64,000 bases of DNA from Streptomyces sp. RKAG293 (GTDB lineage Bacteria; Actinomycetota; Actinomycetes; Streptomycetales; Streptomycetaceae). The stretch covers positions 6,113,501 through 6,177,500 of the forward strand of contig NZ_JAJOZB010000001.1 of NCBI RefSeq assembly GCF_023701745.1. The letters run 5' to 3'. A program made the position numbers and the translations under genes. The stretch's first letter is position 1. The number at the start of each line of letters is the position of its first letter. A model generated the notes under the pieces. That model was not told the origin of the DNA, did not search any database, and saw only the letters and a program-made list of their open reading frames with translations. Below, piece by piece: positions 7,790 through 15,939 of the stretch.

Positions 7790-8452
7790 TCAGAACAGGC
7801 GGAGTTTGTCGTCCTCGATGCCGCGCATCGCGTCGTAGTCGAGGACGACGCAGCCGATGCCGCGGTCGGTGGCCAGGACGCGGGCCTGGGGCTTGATTTC
7901 CTGGGCGGCGAAGACGCCCTTCACCGGGGCGAGGTGCGGGTCGCGGTTCAGCAGCTCGAGGTAGCGGGTGAGCTGCTCGACGCCGTCGATGTCGCCGCGC
8001 CGCTTGAGCTCGACCGCGACCGTGACGCCTTCGGCGTCCCGGCACAGGATGTCGACCGGCCCGATCGCCGTCATGTACTCGCGCCGGATCAGGGTCCAGC
8101 CCGCACCCAGTACTTCCATGCGGTCCGCGAGCAGTTCCTGGAGGTGGGCCTCGACGCCGTCCTTGATGAGGCCGGGGTCGATCCCGAGCTCGTGCGAGGA
8201 GTCGTGGAGGACCTCCTCGATGGTGATGATCAGCTGCTCACCGGCCTTGTTGACCACCGTCCAGACACCGTCGTCGCCCACCTTGAGCGTGCACGGCGGG
8301 GACATCCAGTTGAGCGGCTTGTAGGCGCGGTCGTCGGCGTGGATGGAGACCGAACCGTCGGCCTTCACGAGGAGCAGACGGGTCGCCGACGGAAGGTGGG
8401 CGGAGAGCTTGCCCGCGTAGTCCACGGAGCAGCGGGCAATGACGAGGCGCAT
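7790..8452 (-). CDS. nucS: Endonuclease NucS (non-canonical mismatch repair)
   Basis: A 220-residue mismatch-specific endonuclease that makes double-strand cuts at mismatched base pairs and replaces MutS/MutL in actinobacteria. The N-terminal DNA-binding domain begins MRLVIARCSVDYAG. The C-terminal RecB-like nuclease shows the PD-(D/E)XK triad as D134 (GPVDILCRD), E148 and K150 (VAVELKRRGD). The last residues, DDKLRLF, match the sliding-clamp-binding tail known for NucS, so all working parts seem intact. The ATG at 8452 gives the usual family start; a TTG three codons upstream is possible. The gene is transcribed alone, convergent with the P-loop protein gene. Confidence 0.95.
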   Translation of the reverse strand: MRLVIARCSVDYAGKLSAHLPSATRLLLVKADGSVSIHADDRAYKPLNWMSPPCTLKVGDDGVWTVVNKAGEQLIITIEEVLHDSSHELGIDPGLIKDGVEAHLQELLADRMEVLGAGWTLIRREYMTAIGPVDILCRDAEGVTVAVELKRRGDIDGVEQLTRYLELLNRDPHLAPVKGVFAAQEIKPQARVLATDRGIGCVVLDYDAMRGIEDDKLRLF

Positions 8453-8676
8453 GGTGGGCAACGCTACTCGACGCCCCGCCCCGTGCGCGATTCGCCCTCA
8501 AGGGGAGGGTCCGGGCGACTGTTGAAAAATGGCCGGTTGTGGGCGCTACCTCCTGGTGCGCCAGGACCGTGCCGCCTACCGTTGTATGTGGAAGCCGTCG
8601 TGCGGGAGAAGCTCGGCCGGTTTCCGGTCCATGTCCGTCTGGCTCCGCACATTGCGGGGTCACGAGAGGAGTACCC

Positions 8677-9069
8677 ATGTCGCTCGACGTCTCACCGGCC
8701 CTCCTCGAACAGGCCGAGCGAGGCGAGGTCGACGAGAAGGAATTCGTCGACTGCGTCCGGACATCCCTGCCGTACGCATGGGAGATGATCAGTTCACTGG
8801 TGGCGCAACTCAAGGTTGACGGTGGTTCCTTCGCCGACAACCAGGTGCCGCCGCCGGACGAACAGGCGCGCGGTCAGCTGCTGCGCGCGCTGGCGAGTGA
8901 CGCGATACGCGGTGCCCTGCAGCGCCATTTCGGGGTCCGACTCGCGTTCCAGAACTGCCACCGGGTAGCGGTCTTCCCGCTCGACCCGGCCGTTGACGGG
9001 AGTTACGGAAAGTTCACGTCCGTGCGCTCCCAACTGCTCAACCAGTCACCGGAGTTCAGGGACTGCTGA
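8677..9069 (+). CDS. SCO5389-family conserved protein
   Basis: A 130-residue soluble protein conserved in this chromosomal position in Streptomyces (recognised as the SCO5389 family). It has an acidic helical N-terminus (SPALLEQAERGEVDEKEF), an aromatic SLPYAWEMI stretch, PPPDEQARGQLLRALASDAIR and a C-terminal portion rich in F, Q and R. There is no signal peptide, membrane segment or catalytic motif. The start is fixed by a GAGAGGA ribosome site 6 nt before the ATG. Divergent from nucS across a 224-bp gap in which I see only a probable TTGAAA -35 near 8522. Function unknown. Confidence 0.85.
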   Translation: MSLDVSPALLEQAERGEVDEKEFVDCVRTSLPYAWEMISSLVAQLKVDGGSFADNQVPPPDEQARGQLLRALASDAIRGALQRHFGVRLAFQNCHRVAVFPLDPAVDGSYGKFTSVRSQLLNQSPEFRDC

Positions 9070-9090
9070 TCCTCATGTGACAGCGGTCCA

Positions 9091-9130
9091 CGTGCTCCCG
9101 CCTCCGGTTCAGGCCAATTGCGGGAGCACG
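9091..9130 (-). terminator. Terminator hairpin overlapping the end of the oxidoreductase gene
   Basis: CGTGCTCCCGC at 9091-9101 is the exact complement of GCGGGAGCACG at 9120-9130, giving an 11-bp stem with an 18-nt loop. The right arm lies in the last codons of the minus-strand gene and the structure could serve both convergent genes. Confidence 0.65.
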
Positions 9131-10137
9131 TCGCTGCCCAGTCGCATGACGTTCTCCTCGGTGACAGCCAGATCTCCCGAGCCCTCCACCAGCAGCGCGA
9201 AGCGGGTGATGCCCGTCCGCTCGGAGGTGGCCGCCAGCCGGTCGGCGCAGAGCTGGGCGGTACCCACCGGGTGGAGATCGCAGAGCAACTCCGTGTAGCT
9301 GAGCGGGTTCCGCATCGCGCGGGCGCTGCCGTCCACGGTCTGATGGGCGGCCAGGCCGCGTTGCAGCCAGCCGGGCATCGCCTTCACCAGTGCCTCGACC
9401 GCGTCCGCGCGGCTGTCCGCGATCTGGACGACGCCCGCCGACACATGCTCGGCCCCGGCCGCCGCGATGACTTCGGGGGAGAGCCCCGCCGCCCGCGCTG
9501 TGAGCTGCCAGAGCTCGACCATCCCGGCCTTCTCCTCGTCGCCGCAGTGCATCCCGAGCAGCATCGGGAGACCGCGTTCCGCGGCCAGCCGGACGGAGTT
9601 CGGTGAGGTGCAGGCGACCACGACCGGCGGGCCCGGCTCGTCGAGCTCGTCCGGGCGCGGTACGACGGGCACCTCGCGGAACGAATAGCGCGGTCCGTCC
9701 GCCCCGACCCGGGGCTCGCGCAGCCAGCGCATCAGCAGGTCCAGCGATTCCGGGAAGCCGTGCTCGAAGGCTTCGAGGCCGGCGCCGAAGACCTCCAGGT
9801 CCACCCAGGGGCCGCCGCGCCCGACGCCGAGGGTGAAACGGCCGCCGGAGGCTATGTGCAGCAGTGCGGCCTGCTCGCCGAGCGCCACCGGATGGGCGGT
9901 CGGCAACACGCTGACCGCCGTGCCGACCCCGATGGTGCTGGTGCGACCCAGCAGAAACGCAGCGAGCGTCACCGCGGACGGGCAGACTCCGTACGGAACG
10001 AAATGGTGCTCGGCCAGCCATACGGTGTCCACCCCCGCGGACTCGGCCAGCTCGGCCGACCGTACCGCCCGGTGCAGCACCTCACCCTGGCCCTGGCCGG
10101 GGAACTGAGCCGCGAGAACAAAAGTCCCAACACGCAT
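9109..10137 (-). CDS. LLM-class flavin-dependent oxidoreductase
   Basis: A 342-residue luciferase-like monooxygenase with the TIM-barrel start MRVGTFVLAAQFPGQ, the AEHHFVPYG loop near residue 45 and the RTSTIGVGTAVSVLPTAHPVALGEQAA-type region that lines the flavin pocket (here residues 70-96). SGGRFTLGVGRGGPW follows. The cofactor may be FMN or F420; the sequence does not decide it. The substrate cannot be inferred. The ATG has a GAGGGAGTGA ribosome region just upstream. The gene is monocistronic. Confidence 0.9.
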   Translation of the reverse strand: MRVGTFVLAAQFPGQGQGEVLHRAVRSAELAESAGVDTVWLAEHHFVPYGVCPSAVTLAAFLLGRTSTIGVGTAVSVLPTAHPVALGEQAALLHIASGGRFTLGVGRGGPWVDLEVFGAGLEAFEHGFPESLDLLMRWLREPRVGADGPRYSFREVPVVPRPDELDEPGPPVVVACTSPNSVRLAAERGLPMLLGMHCGDEEKAGMVELWQLTARAAGLSPEVIAAAGAEHVSAGVVQIADSRADAVEALVKAMPGWLQRGLAAHQTVDGSARAMRNPLSYTELLCDLHPVGTAQLCADRLAATSERTGITRFALLVEGSGDLAVTEENVMRLGSDVLPQLA

Positions 10138-10174
10138 CGGTCACTCCCTCCTCTACAGGCACTAACGCTTGACA

Positions 10175-10189
10175 CGTGCCAAAGGCACG
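10175..10189. promoter_or_regulatory. Short inverted repeat upstream of the LLM oxidoreductase gene
   Basis: CGTGCC-AAA-GGCACG, a perfect 6-3-6 inverted repeat, lies 38 bp upstream of the oxidoreductase start. A TTGACA hexamer sits just beside it on the plus strand. Possible operator or small hairpin; weak evidence. Confidence 0.3.
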
Positions 10190-10332
10190 GCCTGCCGCAG
10201 CGATTTCATGATTTTCGGCAACGGATGTCGGACGGGGGCGGGTGGGGGCGCGATCGGAGGAACGTCCGCCCCGTGACCCGCCGCGTATTCTGGGACGAGC
10301 CGCCCCGATCCGACCGAACCGCGAGGTGTCCC

Positions 10333-10659
10333 ATGTCGCCGCGTCGAAACCACCCGCGCGGTGGTGACAGCCCCGCCGACCGTCCCGGGGAATCGGGCAC
10401 GGGCCGCGGTCCCGAGCGTACCGAGACCTGGCAGGGCGAGGAGTGGTCGGTCCGGCCGATCGCCGGAAGTGCCGCGGGCAAGAGCTACCGGTGCCCGGGT
10501 TGCGACCAGGAGATTCCGCCCGCCGTCGGCCACTTGGTGGCCTGGCCGGAGTACGGCGGCGGTGTCGACGACCGCAGGCACTGGCACCGGGCGTGCTGGA
10601 ACGCGAAGGACCGCCGCACCACGAGGGTGCAGCGGTCCCGTAACGCACCGCGCTACTGA
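10333..10659 (+). CDS. Small putative zinc-binding protein
   Basis: A 108-residue hydrophilic protein. Residues 1-50 are Arg/Pro/Gly-rich and likely disordered. Residues 51-92 hold a compact set of possible zinc ligands: C54 and C57 (YRCPGCDQE), H67, H83/H85 and C88 (RRHWHRACW). The tail is basic (RRTTRVQRSR), which would suit nucleic acid binding. The start is set by GAGGTG 4-5 nt before the ATG. It is convergent with the ABC exporter genes with only 11 bp between. Function unknown. Confidence 0.8.
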   Translation: MSPRRNHPRGGDSPADRPGESGTGRGPERTETWQGEEWSVRPIAGSAAGKSYRCPGCDQEIPPAVGHLVAWPEYGGGVDDRRHWHRACWNAKDRRTTRVQRSRNAPRY

Positions 10660-10670
10660 AGAAAGTGCGG

Positions 10671-11564
10671 TCAGACGTCGCGCTTGGCCAGTACCGCGTA
10701 GGCGCCGGCCAGGGCGATCGCCGTGATGATCGCCAGCAGCCCGAGGCCCGGCCAGCCGGTACTGGTGCCGCCGTCCATCGGGATCCGGTACATGGACGCG
10801 AGCCCGTTGAGCGCCGAGTACTTGATCAGGAAGTCGCGCAGCGAGTGCATGCTCTCGGCGAACATGAAGAGCGCGAGGATCAGCGGCAGCAGCACCACGC
10901 CCATCATGGCCGTGATCGCGCCCGCCGAGTGCCGCAGCAGGGTGCCGATCGCCAGTGAGAGCAGACCGAGCAGCGCCACGAACAGACCGGCGCCGACGGT
11001 GGCGCCCAGCCACTGGCCGCCGTGGGCGACGACCTTGCCGGCCTCGATCGAATCCCGCATCACCGAGTCCTCGTAGGCGGAGGACGGGACCTTCTGGTCC
11101 GACAGGGCCGCGGAGTTGATGAGCGCGGTGATGCCGCAGGCCGCGGTCGTCGTCACGAACGACAGGCCGAAGAAGACGATCGCCTTGGCGGTGAGCACCC
11201 GGGAACGGCTCGGGCAGGCGGTGAACGTCGTACGGATCATGCCGGTGCTGTACTCGGAGGTCACCACCAGGACGCCGAGGGTGATCACCGCGAGCTGGCC
11301 GAGCATCAGCCCGAACAGGCCGCCGCTGAGCAGCGGCGCCCCGACGTAGTCGCTGCTGCTCATCGCCATGGTCACCAGCAGGCCGATGCCGATGACGACG
11401 GCGAGCATCACGCTGATCGTCCACACGGTGGAGCGCACCGTGCGGATCTTCGTCCACTCGGACTTCAGCGCGTGCGCGAGCGTGGTGTTCTGCACCGGGA
11501 TCGGCGACGTGTACTGCTGGGTGTACGCGTAGGGAGCGCCGGGGGCGGGGACGGGGGCGGTCAT
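10671..11564 (-). CDS. ABC-2 type exporter permease (cassette 1)
   Basis: A 297-residue permease with six predicted membrane segments. A short Pro/Tyr-rich N-terminus (to residue 27) precedes LKSEWTKIRTVRSTVWT, the typical cytoplasmic elbow of ABC-2 permeases. SEYSTGMIRTTF after the second segment is another family hallmark. The ATG overlaps the stop of the ATPase gene by 4 bp, so ATPase and permease are coupled and form one exporter. The second cassette at 13.0-14.8 kb is a clear paralogue with the same elbow sequence. Substrate unknown. Confidence 0.9.
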   Translation of the reverse strand: MTAPVPAPGAPYAYTQQYTSPIPVQNTTLAHALKSEWTKIRTVRSTVWTISVMLAVVIGIGLLVTMAMSSSDYVGAPLLSGGLFGLMLGQLAVITLGVLVVTSEYSTGMIRTTFTACPSRSRVLTAKAIVFFGLSFVTTTAACGITALINSAALSDQKVPSSAYEDSVMRDSIEAGKVVAHGGQWLGATVGAGLFVALLGLLSLAIGTLLRHSAGAITAMMGVVLLPLILALFMFAESMHSLRDFLIKYSALNGLASMYRIPMDGGTSTGWPGLGLLAIITAIALAGAYAVLAKRDV

Positions 11565-12880
11565 CGGGCGTCCTCGCTGTCGGACTTGTTGAGGCTGGGA
11601 GCGGTGGGCGGAACCACGGGGGGCGCGGCGGGCGCGGCGGGCGCGGCCGGCGGAGCCGGGGCGACCGGGGCGGCAGGCACGACCGGCGGCTGCGCGGGTA
11701 CCGCGGTGGTCGCCGCGTACGGCTGCGGCGGTGGTCCCGCGGGCTGCTGGCCGTACGGCTGCGCGTAGGGCTGCGCCGGCGGCTGGGCGTACTGCTGCTG
11801 CGGTGCCTGCTGCACCGGCGGCTGACCCCAGCCGGCGGGCGCCTGCTGCTGGTAACCGGCCGGCGGGTAACCGCCCTGTGGGTACTGGCCCTGCGGCGGG
11901 TAACCGGCCTGCTGGTAGCCCTGCTGCGGGTGCGGGGCGGGCTGCTGCAGCCCCTGGCGCGGGTCCTGGGTGGAGCGGTAGTCCACCGCGCCACTGGTCA
12001 TCCGCATGTACGCCTCTTCCAGCGAGGCCTGGTGCGGCGACAGTTCCCAGAGGCGGACGTCGATCTCGTGCGCGAGGTCGCTGATCCGCGGCAGCTCCAG
12101 GCCGGTGACGCGCAGGGCGCCGTCCTGCTCGGGCTGCACGAGGCCGCCGGCCTCGCTGAGCGCCTTCGACAGCTTCTCGCGCATCCCGGCGTCGTCGGGG
12201 GTGCGGACCGTGGCGTGCGCGGTCGAGTTGCGGGCGATGAAGTCCTTGACGCTCATGTCGGCGAGCAGCTGCCCGCGGCCGATCACGATCAAGTGGTCGG
12301 CGGTCAGCGCCATCTCGCTCATCAGGTGGCTCGACACGAAGACCGTGCGGCCCTCGGCGGCGAGCTTCCGCATGAGGTTGCGGACCCAGAGGATGCCCTC
12401 GGGGTCCAGGCCGTTCACCGGTTCGTCGAAGAGCAGCACCTCGGGGTCGCCGAGCAGGGCGCCCGCTATGCCGAGCCGCTGGCCCATGCCGAGCGAGAAG
12501 CCCTTGGAGCGGCGCGACGCGACGTCCTGCAGCCCGACGACGCCCAGTACTTCGTCCACCCGGCGGGCCGGAATGCCGGACAGCTGCGCCAGGCACAGCA
12601 GGTGCTGGCGCGCGCTGCGGCCGCCGTGCACGGCCTTGGCGTCGAGGAGCGCACCGACTCTGCGGGGGGCGTTGGTCAGCTGCCGGTACGGCTGGCCGCC
12701 GATGGTGACACGGCCCGCCGACGGGTCGTCCAGGCCCAGGATCATCCGCATGGTGGTGGACTTGCCCGAGCCGTTGGGTCCGAGGAAGCCGGTCACGGCG
12801 CCCGATCGGACCTGGAACGACAGGTTGTACACAGCCGTCTTCGCGCCGTAGCGCTTGGTGAGGCCCGTTGCCTCGATCAT
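11561..12880 (-). CDS. ABC exporter ATPase with long Pro/Gln-rich tail (cassette 1)
   Basis: A 439-residue protein. The ATPase domain covers about residues 1-225: Walker A GPNGSGKST at 34-42, signature written SLGMGQRLGIA instead of LSGGQ, and Walker B EVLLFDEPVNGLDP. A DUF4162-like region to about residue 300 ends in SLEEAYMRMTSG. The remaining 130 residues are a Pro/Gln/Tyr/Gly-rich tail (GYQQAGYPPQGQYPQGGYPP) absent from ordinary family members of about 300 residues. The tail may mediate clustering or partner binding. It is the first gene of a coupled ATPase-permease pair; a 14-bp palindrome lies 22 bp upstream. Confidence 0.91.
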   Translation of the reverse strand: MIEATGLTKRYGAKTAVYNLSFQVRSGAVTGFLGPNGSGKSTTMRMILGLDDPSAGRVTIGGQPYRQLTNAPRRVGALLDAKAVHGGRSARQHLLCLAQLSGIPARRVDEVLGVVGLQDVASRRSKGFSLGMGQRLGIAGALLGDPEVLLFDEPVNGLDPEGILWVRNLMRKLAAEGRTVFVSSHLMSEMALTADHLIVIGRGQLLADMSVKDFIARNSTAHATVRTPDDAGMREKLSKALSEAGGLVQPEQDGALRVTGLELPRISDLAHEIDVRLWELSPHQASLEEAYMRMTSGAVDYRSTQDPRQGLQQPAPHPQQGYQQAGYPPQGQYPQGGYPPAGYQQQAPAGWGQPPVQQAPQQQYAQPPAQPYAQPYGQQPAGPPPQPYAATTAVPAQPPVVPAAPVAPAPPAAPAAPAAPPVVPPTAPSLNKSDSEDAR

Positions 12881-12901
12881 GCTTGCCCCTCGCCTTCAAC
12901 C

Positions 12902-12915
12902 GGGGCACGTGCCCC
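12902..12915. promoter_or_regulatory. Palindrome upstream of ABC cassette 1
   Basis: GGGGCACGTGCCCC, a perfect 14-bp palindrome, lies 22 bp before the ATPase start codon. It is a candidate repressor site for the exporter operon. No regulator gene is adjacent. Confidence 0.4.
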
Positions 12916-12954
12916 CGTGAGGTTTAGGAGGCTACAGGGGCATGAACGGTTCCA

Positions 12955-12981
12955 GCAGGGGTGTACTTCCGGTACCCCTGC
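12955..12981 (-). terminator. Hairpin downstream of ABC cassette 2
   Basis: GCAGGGGTG at 12955-12963 pairs with TACCCCTGC at 12973-12981 (one G-T wobble), nine bases past the stop of the second permease gene on the minus strand. Probable terminator that separates the two exporter cassettes. Confidence 0.55.
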
Positions 12982-12990
12982 CGGTATCGC

Positions 12991-13761
12991 TCACGCGTCG
13001 CGGTTCTTCAGGACCACGTAGCCGCCGATGAGGGCGGCGGCGACCCAGACCGCCATGATTCCCAGCCCGGCCCACGGGCCGTACGGTGCCGGGTTGTCCT
13101 CCTGCACCACGCGCATGATCTGCTGGCCGGCCTGGTCGGGGAAGTACTTCGCCACCGTCTTCACCTTCGGCACCGCCGACAGGATCGGTGAGATGAGGAA
13201 GAAGAACGGCATCAGGATGCCCAGGCCGAGCATCGGACTGCGCAGCATCGTCGCGACGCCCACGCAGAACAGCACCAGGAACGTCATGTAGAGCCCGGTG
13301 CCGAACACCGCGCGCAGCACGCCCGGGTCGCTGATCGTCACCTTGTGGCTGCCGAGGAGCGCCTGGCCGAGGAAGAACGAGATGAAGCTGGTGGCCATGC
13401 CGACCACCAGCGCGAGCGCCCCGGCGACGACGACCTTGGAGAAGTAGAACGAGGCGCGCTGCGGGACCGCCGCGAGGGAGGTGCGGATCATGCCCGAGCT
13501 GTACTCGCTGGCGATCACCAGGACACCGAACACGATCAGCGCGAGCTGACCGAGTGCCATCCCCGCGAAGCTGGAGCTCGTCGGGTCGAAGGTGGCCCGG
13601 TCGCCCTCCGACATGTCGCTGAAGGTGCTCTTGATGACCAGACAGATGACCGCGCTGAGCGCGACGGTGACGATGAACGCCAGCGCCAGCGTCCACACCG
13701 TGGACCGTACCGTCCTGATCTTGGTCCATTCCGACTGCAGGACCGCGCCGGGAGCCGCCAT
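12991..13761 (-). CDS. ABC-2 type exporter permease (cassette 2)
   Basis: A 256-residue permease paralogous to the one at 10.7 kb. The N-terminal elbow LQSEWTKIRTVRSTVWTLAL is almost identical to cassette 1, SEYSSGMIRTSL follows the second membrane segment, and about six hydrophobic segments are present. The start at 13761 is used because MAAPGAVLQSEWTK begins 2 nt after the ATPase stop; the longer frame would overlap the ATPase tail. It pairs with the ATPase immediately upstream. Substrate unknown. Confidence 0.9.
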   Translation of the reverse strand: MAAPGAVLQSEWTKIRTVRSTVWTLALAFIVTVALSAVICLVIKSTFSDMSEGDRATFDPTSSSFAGMALGQLALIVFGVLVIASEYSSGMIRTSLAAVPQRASFYFSKVVVAGALALVVGMATSFISFFLGQALLGSHKVTISDPGVLRAVFGTGLYMTFLVLFCVGVATMLRSPMLGLGILMPFFFLISPILSAVPKVKTVAKYFPDQAGQQIMRVVQEDNPAPYGPWAGLGIMAVWVAAALIGGYVVLKNRDA

Positions 13762-13763
13762 GG

Positions 13764-14783
13764 TCAGGACTCCTTTCCGGTGCTGGGGGTGCTGTCCTTG
13801 CCGCCGGACCAGCCGGCGCCCCACTGCGGGGCGGCGGGGTCCGTGACGGGTACCGCACCGGCCGGGTCACCGGCGAGGTGCCCGCCCGCGTGGTATTCCA
13901 CCGAGTCGGCGGTGAGCTGCATGAAGGCTTCTTCCAGTGAGGCCCGCTGCGGGCTCAGCTCGTGCAGGGTCAGCTGGTGCTTCGCGGCCAGCTCGCCGAT
14001 CCGCGCCGGATCGCCGCCCTCGATCTCGAAGGAGCCGTCGCCGGTGACCACCGGGGTGATCTGCGCGGCGGCCAGCGCGTCCCGCAGCCGCTCCGGATCA
14101 GGGGTCCTGACCCGGACGTACGAGCGGGAGTTCGTCGCGATGAAGTCGGCCATCGAGGTGTCCGCGAGCAGCCGGCCCTGGCCGATGACGACCAGGTGCT
14201 CGGCGGTCAGCGCCATCTCGCTCATCAGGTGGCTGGAGACGAAGACCGTACGCCCCTGGGCGGCCAGATCCTTCATCAGGTTGCGGATCCAGTGGATGCC
14301 CTCGGGGTCGAGCCCGTTGACCGGCTCGTCGAACATCAGGATCTCGGGGTCGCCGAGCAGGGCGCCCGCGATGCCGAGCCGCTGGCCCATGCCGAGCGAG
14401 AAGCCCTTGGACCGCTTCTTCGCGACCGAGGACAGGCCGACGGTCTCCAGCACCTCGTCGACCCGGGAGGCCGGAATGCGGTTGGACTGCGCGAGGCACA
14501 GCAGATGGTTGTACGCGGTGCGGCCGCCGTGGATGGCCTTCGCGTCCAGGAGGGCGCCGATGTACTTGAACGGCTCGCTGAGCTCCCGGTAGTGCTTGCC
14601 GTCGATGCGCACATCGCCCGCGGTCGGGTTGTCCAGATCCAGCATCATCCGCATGGTGGTGGACTTGCCCGCCCCGTTCGGCCCGAGGAAGCCGGTCACC
14701 ACGCCGGGGCGCACGGTGAACGTGAGGTGGTCGACAGCGGTCTTGTCCCCGTACCGCTTGGTGAGCCCCTGCAGTTCAATCAT
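13764..14783 (-). CDS. ABC exporter ATPase (cassette 2)
   Basis: A 339-residue ATPase paralogous to that of cassette 1, with Walker A GPNGAGKST at 34-42, the same unusual signature SLGMGQRLGIA, Walker B EILMFDEPVNGLDP and the end of the conserved part SLEEAFMQLTAD near residue 290. Its C-terminal tail is only about 50 residues, Gly/Pro/Ala-rich, and lacks the long Gln-rich extension of the other copy. First gene of the two-gene cassette. The close similarity of both subunits in both cassettes indicates a tandem duplication. Confidence 0.91.
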   Translation of the reverse strand: MIELQGLTKRYGDKTAVDHLTFTVRPGVVTGFLGPNGAGKSTTMRMMLDLDNPTAGDVRIDGKHYRELSEPFKYIGALLDAKAIHGGRTAYNHLLCLAQSNRIPASRVDEVLETVGLSSVAKKRSKGFSLGMGQRLGIAGALLGDPEILMFDEPVNGLDPEGIHWIRNLMKDLAAQGRTVFVSSHLMSEMALTAEHLVVIGQGRLLADTSMADFIATNSRSYVRVRTPDPERLRDALAAAQITPVVTGDGSFEIEGGDPARIGELAAKHQLTLHELSPQRASLEEAFMQLTADSVEYHAGGHLAGDPAGAVPVTDPAAPQWGAGWSGGKDSTPSTGKES

Positions 14784-14821
14784 TGTCCCAACGTAATGTC
14801 CGACCGGGCCTCCGTCACGCC

Positions 14822-14849
14822 AAAAACCCCCATCCGAGGAGGACGGGGG
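14822..14849 (-). terminator. Rho-independent terminator of filP
   Basis: On the minus strand CCCCCGTCC-TCCTC-GGATGGGGG is followed by TTTTT. The stem is nine positions with one mismatch, and the T-run (A-run at 14822-14826 on the plus strand) is unusually good for Streptomyces. It lies 48 bp past the filP stop. Confidence 0.85.
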
Positions 14850-14897
14850 CTTCTGGTGATGGGGGATCAGCGGGAGGGGTGTGCCCGCTTTGTGGTG

Positions 14898-15836
14898 TTA
14901 CCTGCTCTGCTGCGCCGGGACGCCGCGGGAGATCGGCTCCTCGTCGGCCGGGCCGGTGGCGGCGGCCACCGCCGCACCGGTGAGGGTGGCCAGCATCTCG
15001 CGGACGTTGGTCAGCTGGGCGTTGATGCTGTCGCGGCGGTTGGTGAGCGCCGCCAGCTCGCGCTCGGACTCGCTGCGGATCCGGTCGGCCTTCGCGTTCG
15101 CGTCCGCGACGATGTCCTCGGACTGGCGCTGGGCCGTCTCCACCGTCTGGCGGGCGCGGCGCTCGGCGTCGGTACGGAGCTTCTCGGCCTCCAGGCGGAG
15201 CTGCTCGGCGCGGTGCTCGATCTCCGCCAGGCGCTTCTCGGCCTTGGCCTGACGCGACGCCAGGTCACGCTCGGACTGCTCGCGGCGCTTGGCCAGGTTC
15301 GTCTCGAAGTCGGCTGCGGCCTGGGCGGCCTTGGCACGGGTCTCCTCGAAGAGGGCGTCGGCCTCCTCGCGCTTGGCCTGGGCGTCCTTCTGGGCCTCGC
15401 CACGCAGCTGCGTGGAGTCGGACTTCGCCTTGTCGACGATCCGGGCGCCCTCGTCCTCGGCCTTGGACTTGCGGTCCGCGGCGAAGGTCTCGGCGTCGTT
15501 GCGCACCTGGTTGGCGGCGGACTCGGCGAGCTCGCGGTGCTGCTCGGCCGCGCGGCGGGCCTCCTCACGAAGGTCCTTCGCCTCCTCCTCGGCGAGGCGG
15601 AGGATCTTCTCGACGCGAGCACCGAGGCCGGCGTACGACGGCTCGGCGTCGTTGACCTGCGCCTGCGCGTTCTGGGTCTCGAGGTGTAGCTCCTCGATGC
15701 GCTTCTCCAGCGCGGTGATCCGGGTCAGTGCGCTATCACGGTCGGCGACGAGCTTGGTGATGCGGTCGTCCACCTGACCGCGGTCATATCCGCGCCGAAC
15801 GAGTTCGAAGCCGAAGGGGGAGGAGGTGTCACTCAT
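14898..15836 (-). CDS. filP: Filament-forming coiled-coil protein FilP
   Basis: A 312-residue, almost wholly coiled-coil protein. It begins MSDTSSPFGFELVRRGYDRGQVDDRI, a DivIVA-like N-terminal patch (residues 5-26), and then runs in Glu/Arg/Ala heptads to about residue 285 (for example AEEEAKDLREEARRAAEQHR). It ends in an Ala-rich tail. Length and order next to scy match FilP of Streptomyces, an intermediate-filament-like cytoskeletal protein that makes networks behind hyphal tips and interacts with DivIVA. It is often mis-annotated as a cellulose-binding protein. Own terminator downstream; 103 bp separate it from scy on the same strand. Confidence 0.93.
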   Translation of the reverse strand: MSDTSSPFGFELVRRGYDRGQVDDRITKLVADRDSALTRITALEKRIEELHLETQNAQAQVNDAEPSYAGLGARVEKILRLAEEEAKDLREEARRAAEQHRELAESAANQVRNDAETFAADRKSKAEDEGARIVDKAKSDSTQLRGEAQKDAQAKREEADALFEETRAKAAQAAADFETNLAKRREQSERDLASRQAKAEKRLAEIEHRAEQLRLEAEKLRTDAERRARQTVETAQRQSEDIVADANAKADRIRSESERELAALTNRRDSINAQLTNVREMLATLTGAAVAAATGPADEEPISRGVPAQQSR

Positions 15837-15939
15837 GGGGTTCCTGTCAATTCAGACCGGGTGAGGTGATAGGGGGAATCCTAGGGGCCCGGACGGCGTG
15901 TCACCGAGCCATTGCCTATTAGGTATGGAGAATGTCCGC

